This document shows, piece by piece, positions 1-10,580 of a DNA stretch of 64,000 nucleotides. Where the stretch lies: assembly GCA_011526095.1 (NCBI GenBank), contig WYBA01000437.1, positions 1 through 64,000 on the forward strand, written 5' to 3'. Under the pieces are notes generated by a model. The model was not told the DNA's origin and did no database searches. It saw nothing but the letters and a program-made list of their open reading frames with translations. Within the stretch, counting starts at the first letter, position 1, and each line of letters begins with the position of its first letter. Origin of the DNA: Myxococcales bacterium. GTDB lineage: Bacteria > Myxococcota_A > Polyangia > Haliangiales > Haliangiaceae. The position numbers and the translations under genes are program-made.

Positions 1-115
1 CGCGCCCCCCCGGCCGGGGGCGCCCCCGGCGGGGCGCCCTTCGACCCCCCCCACACCCCCCCCCCGGCCGGCCCCCCCCCGTCGCGCCCCGTCCGTTTCC
101 ACCCCCCCCGCCCCC
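1..115. other. C-homopolymer-rich contig edge, doubtful sequence
   Basis: The first ~115 nt consist almost wholly of C runs with a few G runs, unlike any other part of the window. The reading frame of the following gene stays open through it, but the implied protein is nearly all proline, glycine and arginine. I read this as low-quality consensus at an assembly end, not biology. Confidence 0.6.
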
Positions 116-388
116 CACGCCGCGGCCCGGGCCGAGCTCGAGGCCGGGCTGCCGATCGTCCGCGCGCTCGTCGCCCAGGACGCCAGCCACACCGGCTGGC
201 GCCACGACCTCGCCGCGATGGAGGAGCTGACCGCGGCCGTGATCGCGGCGGCGGGCGGCGACGCCGCCGAGGCGCGCGCGCACCTGCGCGCCGCGATCGA
301 CGCGCTCGAGCGCCTCGTCGCGATCGCGCCCGACAACGCGACGTGGTCGGCCGAGCTCGCCGCGCTGCGCGCCGAGCTCGCGCCGTGA
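2..388 (+). CDS. C-terminal end of a helical TPR-like protein (5' truncated)
   Basis: The frame ends in TGA at 386-388 and has no start inside the window. Only the part after ~116 is trustworthy. It encodes about 88 residues of amphipathic helices, with a run of alternating Ala, Glu and Leu and a final segment resembling a tetratricopeptide repeat (LERLVAIAPDNATWSAEL). Tails like this are common on myxobacterial Ser/Thr kinases and other TPR-bearing signalling proteins, but no catalytic domain is visible here, so the parent protein cannot be named. Confidence 0.45.
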   Translation, partial: APPRPGAPPAGRPSTPPTPPPRPAPPRRAPSVSTPPAPHAAARAELEAGLPIVRALVAQDASHTGWRHDLAAMEELTAAVIAAAGGDAAEARAHLRAAIDALERLVAIAPDNATWSAELAALRAELAP

Positions 389-475
389 TCCGGTGGTGCG
401 TCAGCGACCCACGGTCGCCAGCAACCCGAGCGCCGCACCGAGTCCGACGGTGAGCACCGGGTTGGCCTGGTTGGG

Positions 476-592
476 TCAGCCGCTGTCGCAGCCGTAGAAG
501 TAGTAGAACGCGAACCCGCCGAGCCCGCCGATCACCGCGCCGAGCACGGGCCACACGGGGGACGGACGCAGCCGAGGGGGACGATCCGGCAT
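476..592 (-). CDS. small single-pass membrane protein (hypothetical)
   Basis: This is a 38-residue ORF starting at ATG 592. A basic N-terminus (MPDRPPRLRPSP) is followed by one hydrophobic glycine-rich segment (VWPVLGAVIGGLGGFAFYYFYG) and a short tail with one Cys. Basic residues precede the membrane segment, so an N-in topology is likely by the positive-inside rule. It sits alone between the asparaginase homologue and the TPR fragment. No Shine-Dalgarno is visible. It may be a genuine small protein, but codon bias is uninformative at this length. Confidence 0.35.
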   Translation of the reverse strand: MPDRPPRLRPSPVWPVLGAVIGGLGGFAFYYFYGCDSG

Positions 593-654
593 CGCGCCCA
601 GTGTGGCACGGCCGCGCCCGGTGTCACCCGCCGCGACGGGATGTCGCGCCGCCG

Positions 655-1545
655 CTACAGCTTGAACCCGATGTCGTCGCCGGGGCCGATGTCGTCGCAC
701 CACGCCACCGGCATCGTCGGGCCGAGCTGGAGCGCGGCCCACGACGTCTTGCCGACGACGATCGCGCCGGCGATCGCGTCGGGCGCGAGGTCGCGCAGCT
801 CGACCAGCGCCTCCTTGGCGGCGTTGCGCAGCGACGCGCCGGCGGCGACGCGGGCGGCGATCGCGTGGGCGAGCGCGACGCGGAACACCGCGTCGCCGCC
901 GCTCGTCGACACCGCGACCTCGCCGTCGGCCCAGGTGCCGATGCCGGGCAGCGACGAGTCGTCGACGCAGCCGGGCCGGCGGTAGACCTCGCCGCCGACC
1001 GAGGTCGCCGCCGCGAGCTTGCCGTACTTGTCGCGCGCGACCGCGCCGACGCCGCCGCCGTCGTTGACCGCGCTCGCCGGCGCGTTCGCGCCGCCCGCGG
1101 CGTGGACCTCGTGGGCGTGGGCGTGGGTGCGCGGCGTGATCAGCGCGCCGGGCGCGGCCGGCTGCAGGCCGATCTCCGCCGCGAACTGCACCGCCGCCGG
1201 GCCGGCGAGCACGACGTGCTCGCCGCGCTCGAGCAGCGCGCGCGCGACGATGATCGGCGTCGCGAGGTCCTGGGCCGCCGCGACCGCGCCGACGCGGCGG
1301 GTGGCGCCGTCCATCACCGCGGCGCCGGTCTCGACCGTGCCGAGCCGGGTCAGCGCCGAGCCGACGCCCGCGCCGAACTCGGGATCGTCCTCGAGCACGC
1401 GGACCGCGGCGACGACCGCGTCGAGCGCGGCGCCGCCGCGCTGCAGCACCGCGTGCCCGGCCGCGGCGGCGGCGCGGACGCCGGCGCGCAGCCGGTCGTG
1501 GCGATCGGGCGTGACCTTGCCGGCCCCTCCATGGACGACGATCAT
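655..1545 (-). CDS. isoaspartyl peptidase/L-asparaginase homologue, catalytic Thr replaced
   Basis: This 296-aa protein has the overall layout of plant-type (Ntn-hydrolase) asparaginases: an N-terminal MIVVHGGAGK strand, the LDAVVAAVRVLEDDPEFGAG segment, and the GAVA...LAAATS block that normally opens the beta subunit. In active members autocleavage exposes a Thr immediately before VGAVA. Here that residue is Gly165 (codon GGC at 1053-1051). By comparison with E. coli IaaA, the other active-site residues are also altered: Thr197 is Val183, Arg207 is Cys193 and Thr230 is Ser215, while Asp210 is kept (Asp196). The fold is probably intact, but self-processing and hydrolysis are not expected. ATG at 1545 is preceded by no clear RBS. 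Confidence 0.8.
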   Translation of the reverse strand: MIVVHGGAGKVTPDRHDRLRAGVRAAAAAGHAVLQRGGAALDAVVAAVRVLEDDPEFGAGVGSALTRLGTVETGAAVMDGATRRVGAVAAAQDLATPIIVARALLERGEHVVLAGPAAVQFAAEIGLQPAAPGALITPRTHAHAHEVHAAGGANAPASAVNDGGGVGAVARDKYGKLAAATSVGGEVYRRPGCVDDSSLPGIGTWADGEVAVSTSGGDAVFRVALAHAIAARVAAGASLRNAAKEALVELRDLAPDAIAGAIVVGKTSWAALQLGPTMPVAWCDDIGPGDDIGFKL

Positions 1546-1578
1546 GTTCTGTGGATACCGCGAGTCGCCCGGCGCTGG

Positions 1579-2493
1579 CTACCGCCCGAGCACGGCGCGC
1601 ACCGCCCGGGCCCGGCCGGGCCAGGCGCCGCGGCCGCGCCCGAGCAGGCCGCGCAGGATCAGCGCGGCGTCGTCGCGCGCGCCGCGTGACCGCATCATCA
1701 CGCGCCACCCGGCGACATCGACCCGCCATCGCCACCCGGGGCGGTCGCCGAGGCCGATCACCATGCGCGCGGTCCTCCGCTCCGCCGCGGGCAGCGCGGC
1801 GACCGCGGCGTCGTCGGCGAGCACGCGCCCGGGCAGCGCCGCCGGCTCGTCCGCCGTCAGCTCGACCAGATCCGTCGGCCACGCCGCCGCGCCGAACAGC
1901 TCGACCATCCGCACCCAGCCGCGCGCGAACCGCTGCTCGGTCGGCGGCAGCGTGGCGAATTCGGCGGCGTGCGCGCGCACCGCGCGATCGATGCTGTCGA
2001 CGTGGGCGCCCCAGATCGCCAGCCGCGCCGGCTCGAGGTCGTCGCCCGGCCGCGCCGCGACGAGCAAGGCGAGCGCGTCCCGCCACCGCGGCAGCGCCGC
2101 CTCGTACCACGCCGGCGCCGCCGGTCCGCGCAGCCGCGGCACGACGCCGAGCTCCGCCGCCGCCAGGTACGGCACGACGCACAGCGCGTAGTTGCACGCG
2201 CCCCACCAGCTCGCCGGCGCGATCCGGTCGCCGCCGTCCCCCAGTCGCCCGCTGCGGTGCTGCCACGCGAGCTGCGACGCGTAGCCCCACAGCGGCGAGC
2301 GCTCGTCGTGCGCGCCGAGCGCGTCGCCCGGGTTGCCGCGCTCGATCAGCAGGCGGTACAGCCCGAGCCGGTCGGTCACCGAGCCGGGGTCGAACGCGCC
2401 GGCGTCGGCGGGGTCGGGCAGCGCGCGCCACGCATCCGCGAACGGCACGCGCGCCATCCGCGCGGCGTCGAGCCGGGCGGCGTCGAACGTCAT
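1579..2493 (-). CDS. LEG1-like (DUF781-type) protein
   Basis: This 304-aa protein starts at ATG 2493, whose ATGA overlaps the stop of the upstream cupin gene. A longer frame extends to 2598, but it would overlap the cupin heavily and has no RBS. The segment SPLWGYASQLAWQHRSGRL followed by WWGACNYALCVVPYLAAAELG resembles the conserved core of vertebrate LEG1 (liver-enriched gene 1, DUF781), whose biochemical role is poorly known. No signal peptide is visible. The assignment rests on remembered motifs, so the family name is moderate confidence. Coupling to the cupin suggests the two act on the same small-molecule process. Confidence 0.5.
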   Translation of the reverse strand: MTFDAARLDAARMARVPFADAWRALPDPADAGAFDPGSVTDRLGLYRLLIERGNPGDALGAHDERSPLWGYASQLAWQHRSGRLGDGGDRIAPASWWGACNYALCVVPYLAAAELGVVPRLRGPAAPAWYEAALPRWRDALALLVAARPGDDLEPARLAIWGAHVDSIDRAVRAHAAEFATLPPTEQRFARGWVRMVELFGAAAWPTDLVELTADEPAALPGRVLADDAAVAALPAAERRTARMVIGLGDRPGWRWRVDVAGWRVMMRSRGARDDAALILRGLLGRGRGAWPGRARAVRAVLGR

Positions 2494-2909
2494 GGCGACC
2501 ACCCGTCCGGCGCGAGCTCGAACCGCTCGAACAGGAACGCCGGCGACACGGTGCACCCGACGAGCGTGTACGGGCCGAGCGTGCGGGCGCGCTGCCACGC
2601 GCGCGGCGGCACGACCACCTGCGGCCGCTCGCCGGCGGCCAGGTCATCGCCGAGCCGGTGCACCACCGGCGCCTCGCCGTCGCCGGCGATCACCAGCTCG
2701 AGCGGCGCGCCGGCGTAGTGGTGCCAGATCTCCGCCGCGTCGACGCGGTGCCAGCGATGGACGTCGCCGTCGCGCAACAGGAAGTAGATCGCCGTGCCTG
2801 CGCCGCGCCCGCCGTCCGCCGGGCGTTCGCGCCACGTCTCCCGGTAGAAGCCGCCCTCCGGGTGAGGCTGGAGCCCGAGCGCGCGGATGATCTCGTCGGC
2901 GGTGGTCAC
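2490..2909 (-). CDS. DUF985 (cupin_5) family protein
   Basis: This 139-aa single-domain cupin has the hallmark N-terminus of DUF985 proteins (LGLQPHPEGGFYRETWR), then AIYFLLRDGDVHRWHRVDAAEIWHHYAG with the metal-ligand-like histidines, and a closing strand ending near TVSPAFLFERFELA. Length matches the family. DUF985 cupins are sugar/acid epimerase-like folds of mostly unassigned function. It lies 9 nt downstream of the lipoprotein gene's stop (opposite end of the same strand run) and its last codons overlap the LEG1-like gene by ATGA. Confidence 0.85.
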   Translation of the reverse strand: MTTADEIIRALGLQPHPEGGFYRETWRERPADGGRGAGTAIYFLLRDGDVHRWHRVDAAEIWHHYAGAPLELVIAGDGEAPVVHRLGDDLAAGERPQVVVPPRAWQRARTLGPYTLVGCTVSPAFLFERFELAPDGWSP

Positions 2910-2918
2910 GCGCCGAGC

Positions 2919-3350
2919 TTACCGGTGGTCGCGGTTGCGCGGCCGGTCGTCACGCGTCCGCGGGCGCGCGTCGCGGTGGTCTCGCACCTTCGGCCGGGTC
3001 ACCTTGTGCACCGGCACCGGGCGGTGGCGCACGACGTAGCCGGCGGGGCGGTAGTGCCGGTAGTGGTGCGGCTCGCCGATCCGGACGATCACGACCGGCG
3101 GTGACGAGACGTAGACCCAGCCGCCGGTGTAGACGGTCGAGCGGTACCAGCCGCCGTCGACGTACCACCAGTAGAAGCCGTCGCTGTAGAAGATGGGCTC
3201 GTCGTAGTCCGCGATCACCCAGACGCCGGGAGACACCTCGACGAGGTCGGGCTGGGCGGTGGCGACGACGGTGGCGCGCGGGCGTGTCTCGCGGATGACA
3301 CAGCCGCCGGCGAGCGTGGCGAGGGCGAGGGCGAGGGCGGCGAGACGCAT
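2919..3350 (-). CDS. putative lipoprotein with Tyr/Trp-rich domain and basic tail
   Basis: ATG 3350 is chosen because GGAGG lies 5 nt upstream. The 143-aa product starts with a lipoprotein signal (MRLAALALALATLAGGC), with the lipobox Cys at residue 17. The mature part has VSPGVWVIADYDEPIFYSDGFYWWYVDGGWYRSTVYTGGWVYV, a repeated Y/W-x-Y/G pattern seen in small outer-membrane or envelope proteins of delta-proteobacteria. The last 45 residues are Arg/His/Asp-rich (RTRDDRPRNRDHR), probably disordered. It is divergent from groEL across a 214-nt intergenic region. Function unknown. Confidence 0.75.
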   Translation of the reverse strand: MRLAALALALATLAGGCVIRETRPRATVVATAQPDLVEVSPGVWVIADYDEPIFYSDGFYWWYVDGGWYRSTVYTGGWVYVSSPPVVIVRIGEPHHYRHYRPAGYVVRHRPVPVHKVTRPKVRDHRDARPRTRDDRPRNRDHR

Positions 3351-3564
3351 GGGGACCTCCGCCGGGTTGCGAAGCATCGGCCGTGCCGTCGTCGGCCTGC
3401 CCCGGCGGGCCTCGAGCCCGCAACCGGTGCGGCGAGGCGGCCGGCGCCGCGCACGCCTTGCGCCGATCGGCGCGGGCGTCCCCAGGAACGCGCGCGGCGC
3501 CGATGGCACGGGGCTGGCTTCCCCGTGTCCGTGGAGCCACCGCGCGTGGCGACGGAGGTGAGCC

Positions 3565-5190
<1,626 letters not shown>

Positions 5191-5315
5191 TCTCGCGGCG
5201 TCCGGGCGACACCGGCGCGGGCACGCGTAAGCGGCCTCGCACCTCCGTGCGCCACGCGCACTCCCGGCTCCGTGAGGCGGCGCCGGATGTCGTGCCCGCG
5301 CCGTCCGCGATCGAC

Positions 5316-5321
5316 TAGGCT
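5316..5321 (+). promoter_or_regulatory. candidate -10 element (TAGGCT)
   Basis: GACTAGGCTGT lies 21-26 nt upstream of the GTG of the response-regulator gene, and an AGGAG Shine-Dalgarno (5329-5333) lies between them. The TAGNNT core recurs upstream of the metzincin-like gene and porG. No matching -35 box is obvious. Confidence 0.3.
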
Positions 5322-5341
5322 GTCGCCCAGGAGCTCGGACG

Positions 5342-6787
<1,446 letters not shown>

Positions 6788-6877
6788 GCCGAGCGAAGCG
6801 AGGCGACCTCCGTGCAGGCGCCGCGAGCCCGTCTGCGGGCGAGCCAGCCGATCGAGCCGCGCGGCGCGCGGCGTGCG

Positions 6878-7339
6878 TCACGCGCTGTGGAGCTCGCGCG
6901 GGCGCGCCACGGCGGCGACGGTCTGCGCGAACCGCGGCAGGCCTTCGCGCAGGCGCGAGCCCGGGCGCGTGATCTCGCGCGCCAGGTCGTTGAGCGACAG
7001 CATGCCGATCGGCCGGCGGGCCGCGTCGACGACCGGGACGCGGTGGACCTGTCCGTCGGCCATCACCTTCTCGGCCTCGGCGATCGTCGTGTCGGGAACG
7101 ACCGACAGCACTTGCTTGGCCATCACGTCGCCGACGTGCATCTCGGCCAGCGTGCGCCCCTGCGTGTATGCCGCCATGCAGATGTCGCGATCGGTGATGA
7201 TCCCGGCGAGCGCGCCGTCGGCGTCCACTACGGGGACCACGCCGCAGTCGTGCTCCCACATCAGGCGCGCGGCCTCGGCCAGCGTGTCGCCGGTGTGGCA
7301 GGTGAAGACGGGATGGGTCATGAGCTCCTGGATGCGCAT
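6878..7339 (-). CDS. tandem CBS-domain protein
   Basis: This 153-aa protein is built of two CBS motifs: VFTCHTGDTLAEAARLMWEHDCGVVPVVDADGALAGIITDRDI (residues ~10-55) and VLSVVPDTTIAEAEKVMADGQVHRVPVVDAARRPIGMLSLNDLA (~78-122). The final 30 residues are helical. Stand-alone CBS pairs bind adenine nucleotides and act as energy or ligand sensors. There is no transporter or dehydrogenase partner in the same chain. It is convergent with the NtrC regulator and divergent from the histidine kinase gene. Confidence 0.9.
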   Translation of the reverse strand: MRIQELMTHPVFTCHTGDTLAEAARLMWEHDCGVVPVVDADGALAGIITDRDICMAAYTQGRTLAEMHVGDVMAKQVLSVVPDTTIAEAEKVMADGQVHRVPVVDAARRPIGMLSLNDLAREITRPGSRLREGLPRFAQTVAAVARPRELHSA

Positions 7340-7560
7340 GCCCGGCCGCTGTTCATCACGCGTGCCAGGGCCGCGGACGGCGGCGTGCCGCGGGGGCGCT
7401 CGCTGACGTCGCCCGACCGCGAATCGGCAGGGGGCGCACGGCGCGCGCCGCGCACGGTTTTCGCGGTGCCGGCGGGCTCCGTGAGGCCGCGCCGCTCCGG
7501 AACGTCGCGTGGTATGTGTTTCCGGGCCGGGCGTTGCTTCGCGTCGCGGCAGGAGTCGGT

Positions 7561-8493
7561 ATGGGTGAACGCCAACGCGACATCGCGGAAGCAGCGCGAG
7601 GGGACGAATGGCTCGTCGGCGGCGGCGAGCTCGGCGCGCGGATCCGCGCCCACGACTGGGCGACGACGCCGCTGGGGCCGCGCGACCGCTGGCCGGCCGA
7701 GCTGCGCGCCGCCGTGCGGCGCCTCGTCGGCTGCCCGCTCGACGCGGCGACGCCGCCGGCGGACGAGGAGGCGGCGCACCGCGCGCTCGAGCACCACCGG
7801 ATCGCGGACCTGCTCGGCGTCGTCGCCCACGACCTGCGCAGCCCGCTGCACGCGATCGCGCTCCAGGCCGCGCTGCTGCGTCCGGTGCGCGGACAGCCCG
7901 AGCGTCGCAAGCGCCGCCCGGTCGAGGCGATCGACCGCAACATCGCGCGGATGAACCGCCTGATCGAGGATCTGCTCGATCTGGCGCGGCTCGACGCGGG
8001 CCCGCTCCCGATCGCGCGCGAGCGCGTCCCGGTCGGCGAGCTGCTCGTCGAGGCGGTGGAGCTCCACCAGGACGCCGCCGCCGCGGCGGCCACGACGCTG
8101 CGGTGGCAGTCGGAGCCGGGGCTGCCGGACGTGTGGGTCGACCGCGGCCGGATGCTGCAGGTGCTCGACAACCTGATCTCCAACGCGCTGCGGTTCGCGC
8201 CGGGCGGGACCGTCGCGGTCGGCGCCCGCGCCGGCGCGAGGGCCGACGAGGTCGACCTCGAGGTGGTCGACGACGGCGCCGGGATCGAGCCGGCCGATCT
8301 GCCGCGCCTGTTCGACCGGTTCTGGCGGGCGACCTCGTCGTCGGGCCACGGCGTCGGCCTCGGGCTGGCGATCGTGAAGGGGATCGTCGAGGCGCACGGC
8401 GGCCGGGTGTGGGTCGAGAGCGCGCCGGGCGCTGGCAGCGCGTTCCGGTTCACGGCGCCGGTCGCGGTGCCGCCGAGCGCTCGGTCCACGTGA
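7561..8493 (+). CDS. sensor histidine kinase lacking a visible sensor domain
   Basis: ATG 7561 has AGGAG 6 nt upstream and fits better than an in-frame ATG at 7516. The 310-aa protein begins with GGELGARIRAHDWATTPLGPRDRWPAELRAAVRRL. This motif usually precedes a PAS or GAF domain in large hybrid kinases, but here it is followed almost directly by the HisKA helix VVAHDLRSPLHAI (phospho-His about residue 90). The catalytic domain is complete: N box DNLISNALRFAP, G1 DDGAGI, F box FDRFW, G2 GVGLGLAIVKGIV. There are no membrane segments, so it is cytosolic. Its last 44 nt overlap the 3' end of the convergent kinase gene. The response regulator at 5342 is a possible partner (inference). Confidence 0.88.
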   Translation: MGERQRDIAEAARGDEWLVGGGELGARIRAHDWATTPLGPRDRWPAELRAAVRRLVGCPLDAATPPADEEAAHRALEHHRIADLLGVVAHDLRSPLHAIALQAALLRPVRGQPERRKRRPVEAIDRNIARMNRLIEDLLDLARLDAGPLPIARERVPVGELLVEAVELHQDAAAAAATTLRWQSEPGLPDVWVDRGRMLQVLDNLISNALRFAPGGTVAVGARAGARADEVDLEVVDDGAGIEPADLPRLFDRFWRATSSSGHGVGLGLAIVKGIVEAHGGRVWVESAPGAGSAFRFTAPVAVPPSARST

Positions 8494-9358
8494 GCAGGCG
8501 GTCCGCGTCGAGCGACCAGGTCGGGTTGCCGTCGCCCGGGATCGCCGGCATCGGGCACGGCGCGGAGGGGAGGCGCTCGAGCGCGCCGGCGAGCGCCGCC
8601 GCCGACGGTCGCGCCGCGGGATCCCGCGCCACCGCGCTCGCCAGGACCTCGAGCACCCGCGCCGGCGCGCGCCGGCACGGCTCGTCGCCGAGCAGCTCGC
8701 ACAGCGCCAGGCCGAGCGAGAACACGTCGGTCGCGGCGGTCGGCGGGCCGCCGTCGAGCAGCTCCGGGGCGAGGTAACGCGGCGTGCCGACGACCGCGGC
8801 GCGCGGCGACCCCGCCGGCGTCACCGACGACGGCCCCGAAAGCGACGACGACGGCGCGCCGCCCGGCGGCGCGGCGGCCGCGACGGCGTGCGCCGGCTCG
8901 GCCAGCCCGAAGTCGATCAGCGTGACGCGCCCGGTGCGCGTCACCATCACGTTCGACGGCTTGACGTCGCGGTGGATCCAGCCGGCGGCGTGGACCGCCG
9001 CGAGCGCGTCGGCGAGCTGGCGCCCGACGTCGACGACCGCGGGCCACGGCACGGCGCCGATGCCGGCGAGGCTGCGCCCGTGGATGTACTCGAACAGCGC
9101 GAACGGCACCCCGCTCGCGTCGCCGGCGGAGACGACGCGCACGACGTTGGGGTGGTGGACCGCCGACGCCGCCGCGATCTCGCGCTCGAACCGCGCGCGC
9201 GTCCCGGGAGCGGGCGCGTGCGCGGCCGCGATCACCTTGAGCGCGAACGGCCCGCGCCCCGTCGTGTCGATCGCGAGGAACACGGCGCCCATGCCGCCCT
9301 GTCCGAGCATGCGGACGACGCGCAGATCGCCCACCCGCGGGATCGCCACCTCGCACAT
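8450..9358 (-). CDS. Hanks-type serine/threonine protein kinase (short, soluble)
   Basis: The 302-aa protein is essentially one kinase domain: Gly loop MLGQGGMGAVFLA, catalytic Lys in FALKVI, HRDVKPSNVMV catalytic loop, DFG in LIDFGLAEP, GTPRYLAPE activation segment and DVFSLGLALCELL. All catalytic residues are present. Between DFG and the activation segment there is a Pro/Ser/Gly-rich insert of ~30 residues. There is no transmembrane helix or C-terminal sensor, unlike most family members in such genomes. Its 3' end overlaps the convergent histidine kinase by 44 nt. It lies 42 nt downstream of the PilZ gene on the same strand, so the two may be co-transcribed. Confidence 0.92.
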   Translation of the reverse strand: MCEVAIPRVGDLRVVRMLGQGGMGAVFLAIDTTGRGPFALKVIAAAHAPAPGTRARFEREIAAASAVHHPNVVRVVSAGDASGVPFALFEYIHGRSLAGIGAVPWPAVVDVGRQLADALAAVHAAGWIHRDVKPSNVMVTRTGRVTLIDFGLAEPAHAVAAAAPPGGAPSSSLSGPSSVTPAGSPRAAVVGTPRYLAPELLDGGPPTAATDVFSLGLALCELLGDEPCRRAPARVLEVLASAVARDPAARPSAAALAGALERLPSAPCPMPAIPGDGNPTWSLDADRLLTWTERSAAPRPAP

Positions 9359-9400
9359 CGTGCCGTGGCGGATTGCAAGGCAGGTGCCCTGTGCGGGCGG

Positions 9401-9784
9401 CTACGCGTCGCTGCCGGTGCGGCGGCGCAGGTAGCGCTGCACCGTGGTGGGCGTGCCCGCGATCGCCCGCTCGGCGAGGCCGCGGTAGTGCGAGCGCCAC
9501 CGCGCGCGATCCGCGCCGGCCATCGCCGCGATCGCCACGCCGCAGCCGGCGCCGTGGCGCGTCGCGCCGCAGAACCGGACCTCGGCGGTGAGGTGCACGG
9601 GGCGCCCGTCGAGGTCGACCTCGACCTCGACGTGATCGCCCAGCGAGACCCCGTCGACCCCGCCGAGCAGCAGGCCGGCGTCGCTGACGTTGAGCACGCG
9701 CGCGACCGCGACGCGCTCCGGCGCGGTCCATCGCGCCGGGAGATCACAGCGGAACCGGAGTGTGCGTCGTCGGCTCGCTCCCAT
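9401..9784 (-). CDS. PilZ-domain protein
   Basis: ATG 9784 gives 127 aa; longer frames upstream would cross the divergent promoter region. The start GASRRRTLRFRCDLPARW supplies the Arg cluster (RxxxR) of PilZ, and NVSDAGLLLGG the following D/NxSxxG motif, so c-di-GMP binding is plausible. A C-terminal helix with basic residues (YLRRRTGSDA) ends the protein. It lies upstream of the Ser/Thr kinase and is divergent from the outer-membrane protein gene. Confidence 0.78.
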   Translation of the reverse strand: MGASRRRTLRFRCDLPARWTAPERVAVARVLNVSDAGLLLGGVDGVSLGDHVEVEVDLDGRPVHLTAEVRFCGATRHGAGCGVAIAAMAGADRARWRSHYRGLAERAIAGTPTTVQRYLRRRTGSDA

Positions 9785-9896
9785 GTCGTCGAGCGAAGCA
9801 ACAGGTGAGCCAGGTTCTCCGGAATCGGCCGCGGTGGCACGACCGATGCTTCTGCGTGCGCACACGACTTCACACTCACTCACAAGGAGCAGCGTC

Positions 9897-10517
9897 ATGT
9901 GCACGATGAAGAGCTTCGGTGTCGGCGTGGCGACCGCGGCCGCCACGCTGCTCGTGAGCACCGGGCAGGCCGCGGCCGGACCCGACGAGGAGACGGGGTG
10001 GTTCTCGATCACCGCGGGCGGCGGGATCGAGGACTTCGCGGGCGAGACGATGCGCGACACCAGCGGGACGAACGGCCTGTGGTCTCTCCAGGCGGCCGTG
10101 GGCGTGCAGCGCTACCTCGCGGTCGAGGCGGGCTACACGGGGACGGCGGCGCAGATCAACGCGCCGATCGGCAACACCGAGGCGACCCTGGTGGGCAGCT
10201 CGGTCGACGCGATCGGGCGCGTCACCCCGATTCCCGGCAGCGACCTCCAGCCGTACGCGTTCCTCGGAGCCGGGTGGCGACACTACGACGTCGTCGGCGA
10301 GAGCTTCACGACCTCGGACGCCGGCATGAGTGATTCCGACGACCTGCTCCAGCTGCCGGTGGGCGCCGGCCTGTCCTATCGCCGCGGCGGGATCATCGGA
10401 GATGCGCGGTTCACCTATCGCCCGACGCTGGGCGAGGACATGGTGCTCGAGCCGGACGGAGACTACGCGACGATGGACTCGTGGGGCGTGACCGCCGGCG
10501 TCGGCTACCAGTTCTGA
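9897..10517 (+). CDS. outer-membrane beta-barrel protein
   Basis: ATG 9897 is preceded by AAGGAG at 9883-9888. The 206-aa product has a signal peptide ending about TGQAAAG. It then has alternating hydrophobic/polar strands typical of an eight-stranded OmpA-like barrel (TGWFSITAGGG, WSLQAAVGVQRYLAVEAGYTG, LQPYAFLGAGWRHY, LLQLPVGAGLSYRRGGIIGDARFTYRPTLG), closing with WGVTAGVGYQF, the aromatic C-terminal signature for BAM insertion. No OmpA peptidoglycan-binding domain follows. Function unspecified; probably structural or a porin-like small barrel. Confidence 0.82.
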   Translation: MCTMKSFGVGVATAAATLLVSTGQAAAGPDEETGWFSITAGGGIEDFAGETMRDTSGTNGLWSLQAAVGVQRYLAVEAGYTGTAAQINAPIGNTEATLVGSSVDAIGRVTPIPGSDLQPYAFLGAGWRHYDVVGESFTTSDAGMSDSDDLLQLPVGAGLSYRRGGIIGDARFTYRPTLGEDMVLEPDGDYATMDSWGVTAGVGYQF

Positions 10518-10563
10518 CGACGCGGTGTGGGCCCACGACCTCCTTGAGACCCACCCGGGCCGG

Positions 10564-10574
10564 TTGCTAGCCTG
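10564..10574 (+). promoter_or_regulatory. candidate extended -10 (TTGCTAGCCTG), possibly leaderless
   Basis: The TAGCCT hexamer ends 7 nt before the TTG start codon at 10581 and no Shine-Dalgarno is present. Transcription would start at or next to the start codon. A nearly identical TTGCTAGAGT stands 8 nt before the GTG of porG. Confidence 0.35.
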
Positions 10575-10580
10575 CCCGGG

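Noticed and set aside
1579-2598. Start of the LEG1-like gene at 2598
   Set aside because: The extra 35 residues are Arg/Ala-rich, overlap the cupin gene by >100 nt and lack an RBS; ATG 2493 gives a clean ATGA overlap.
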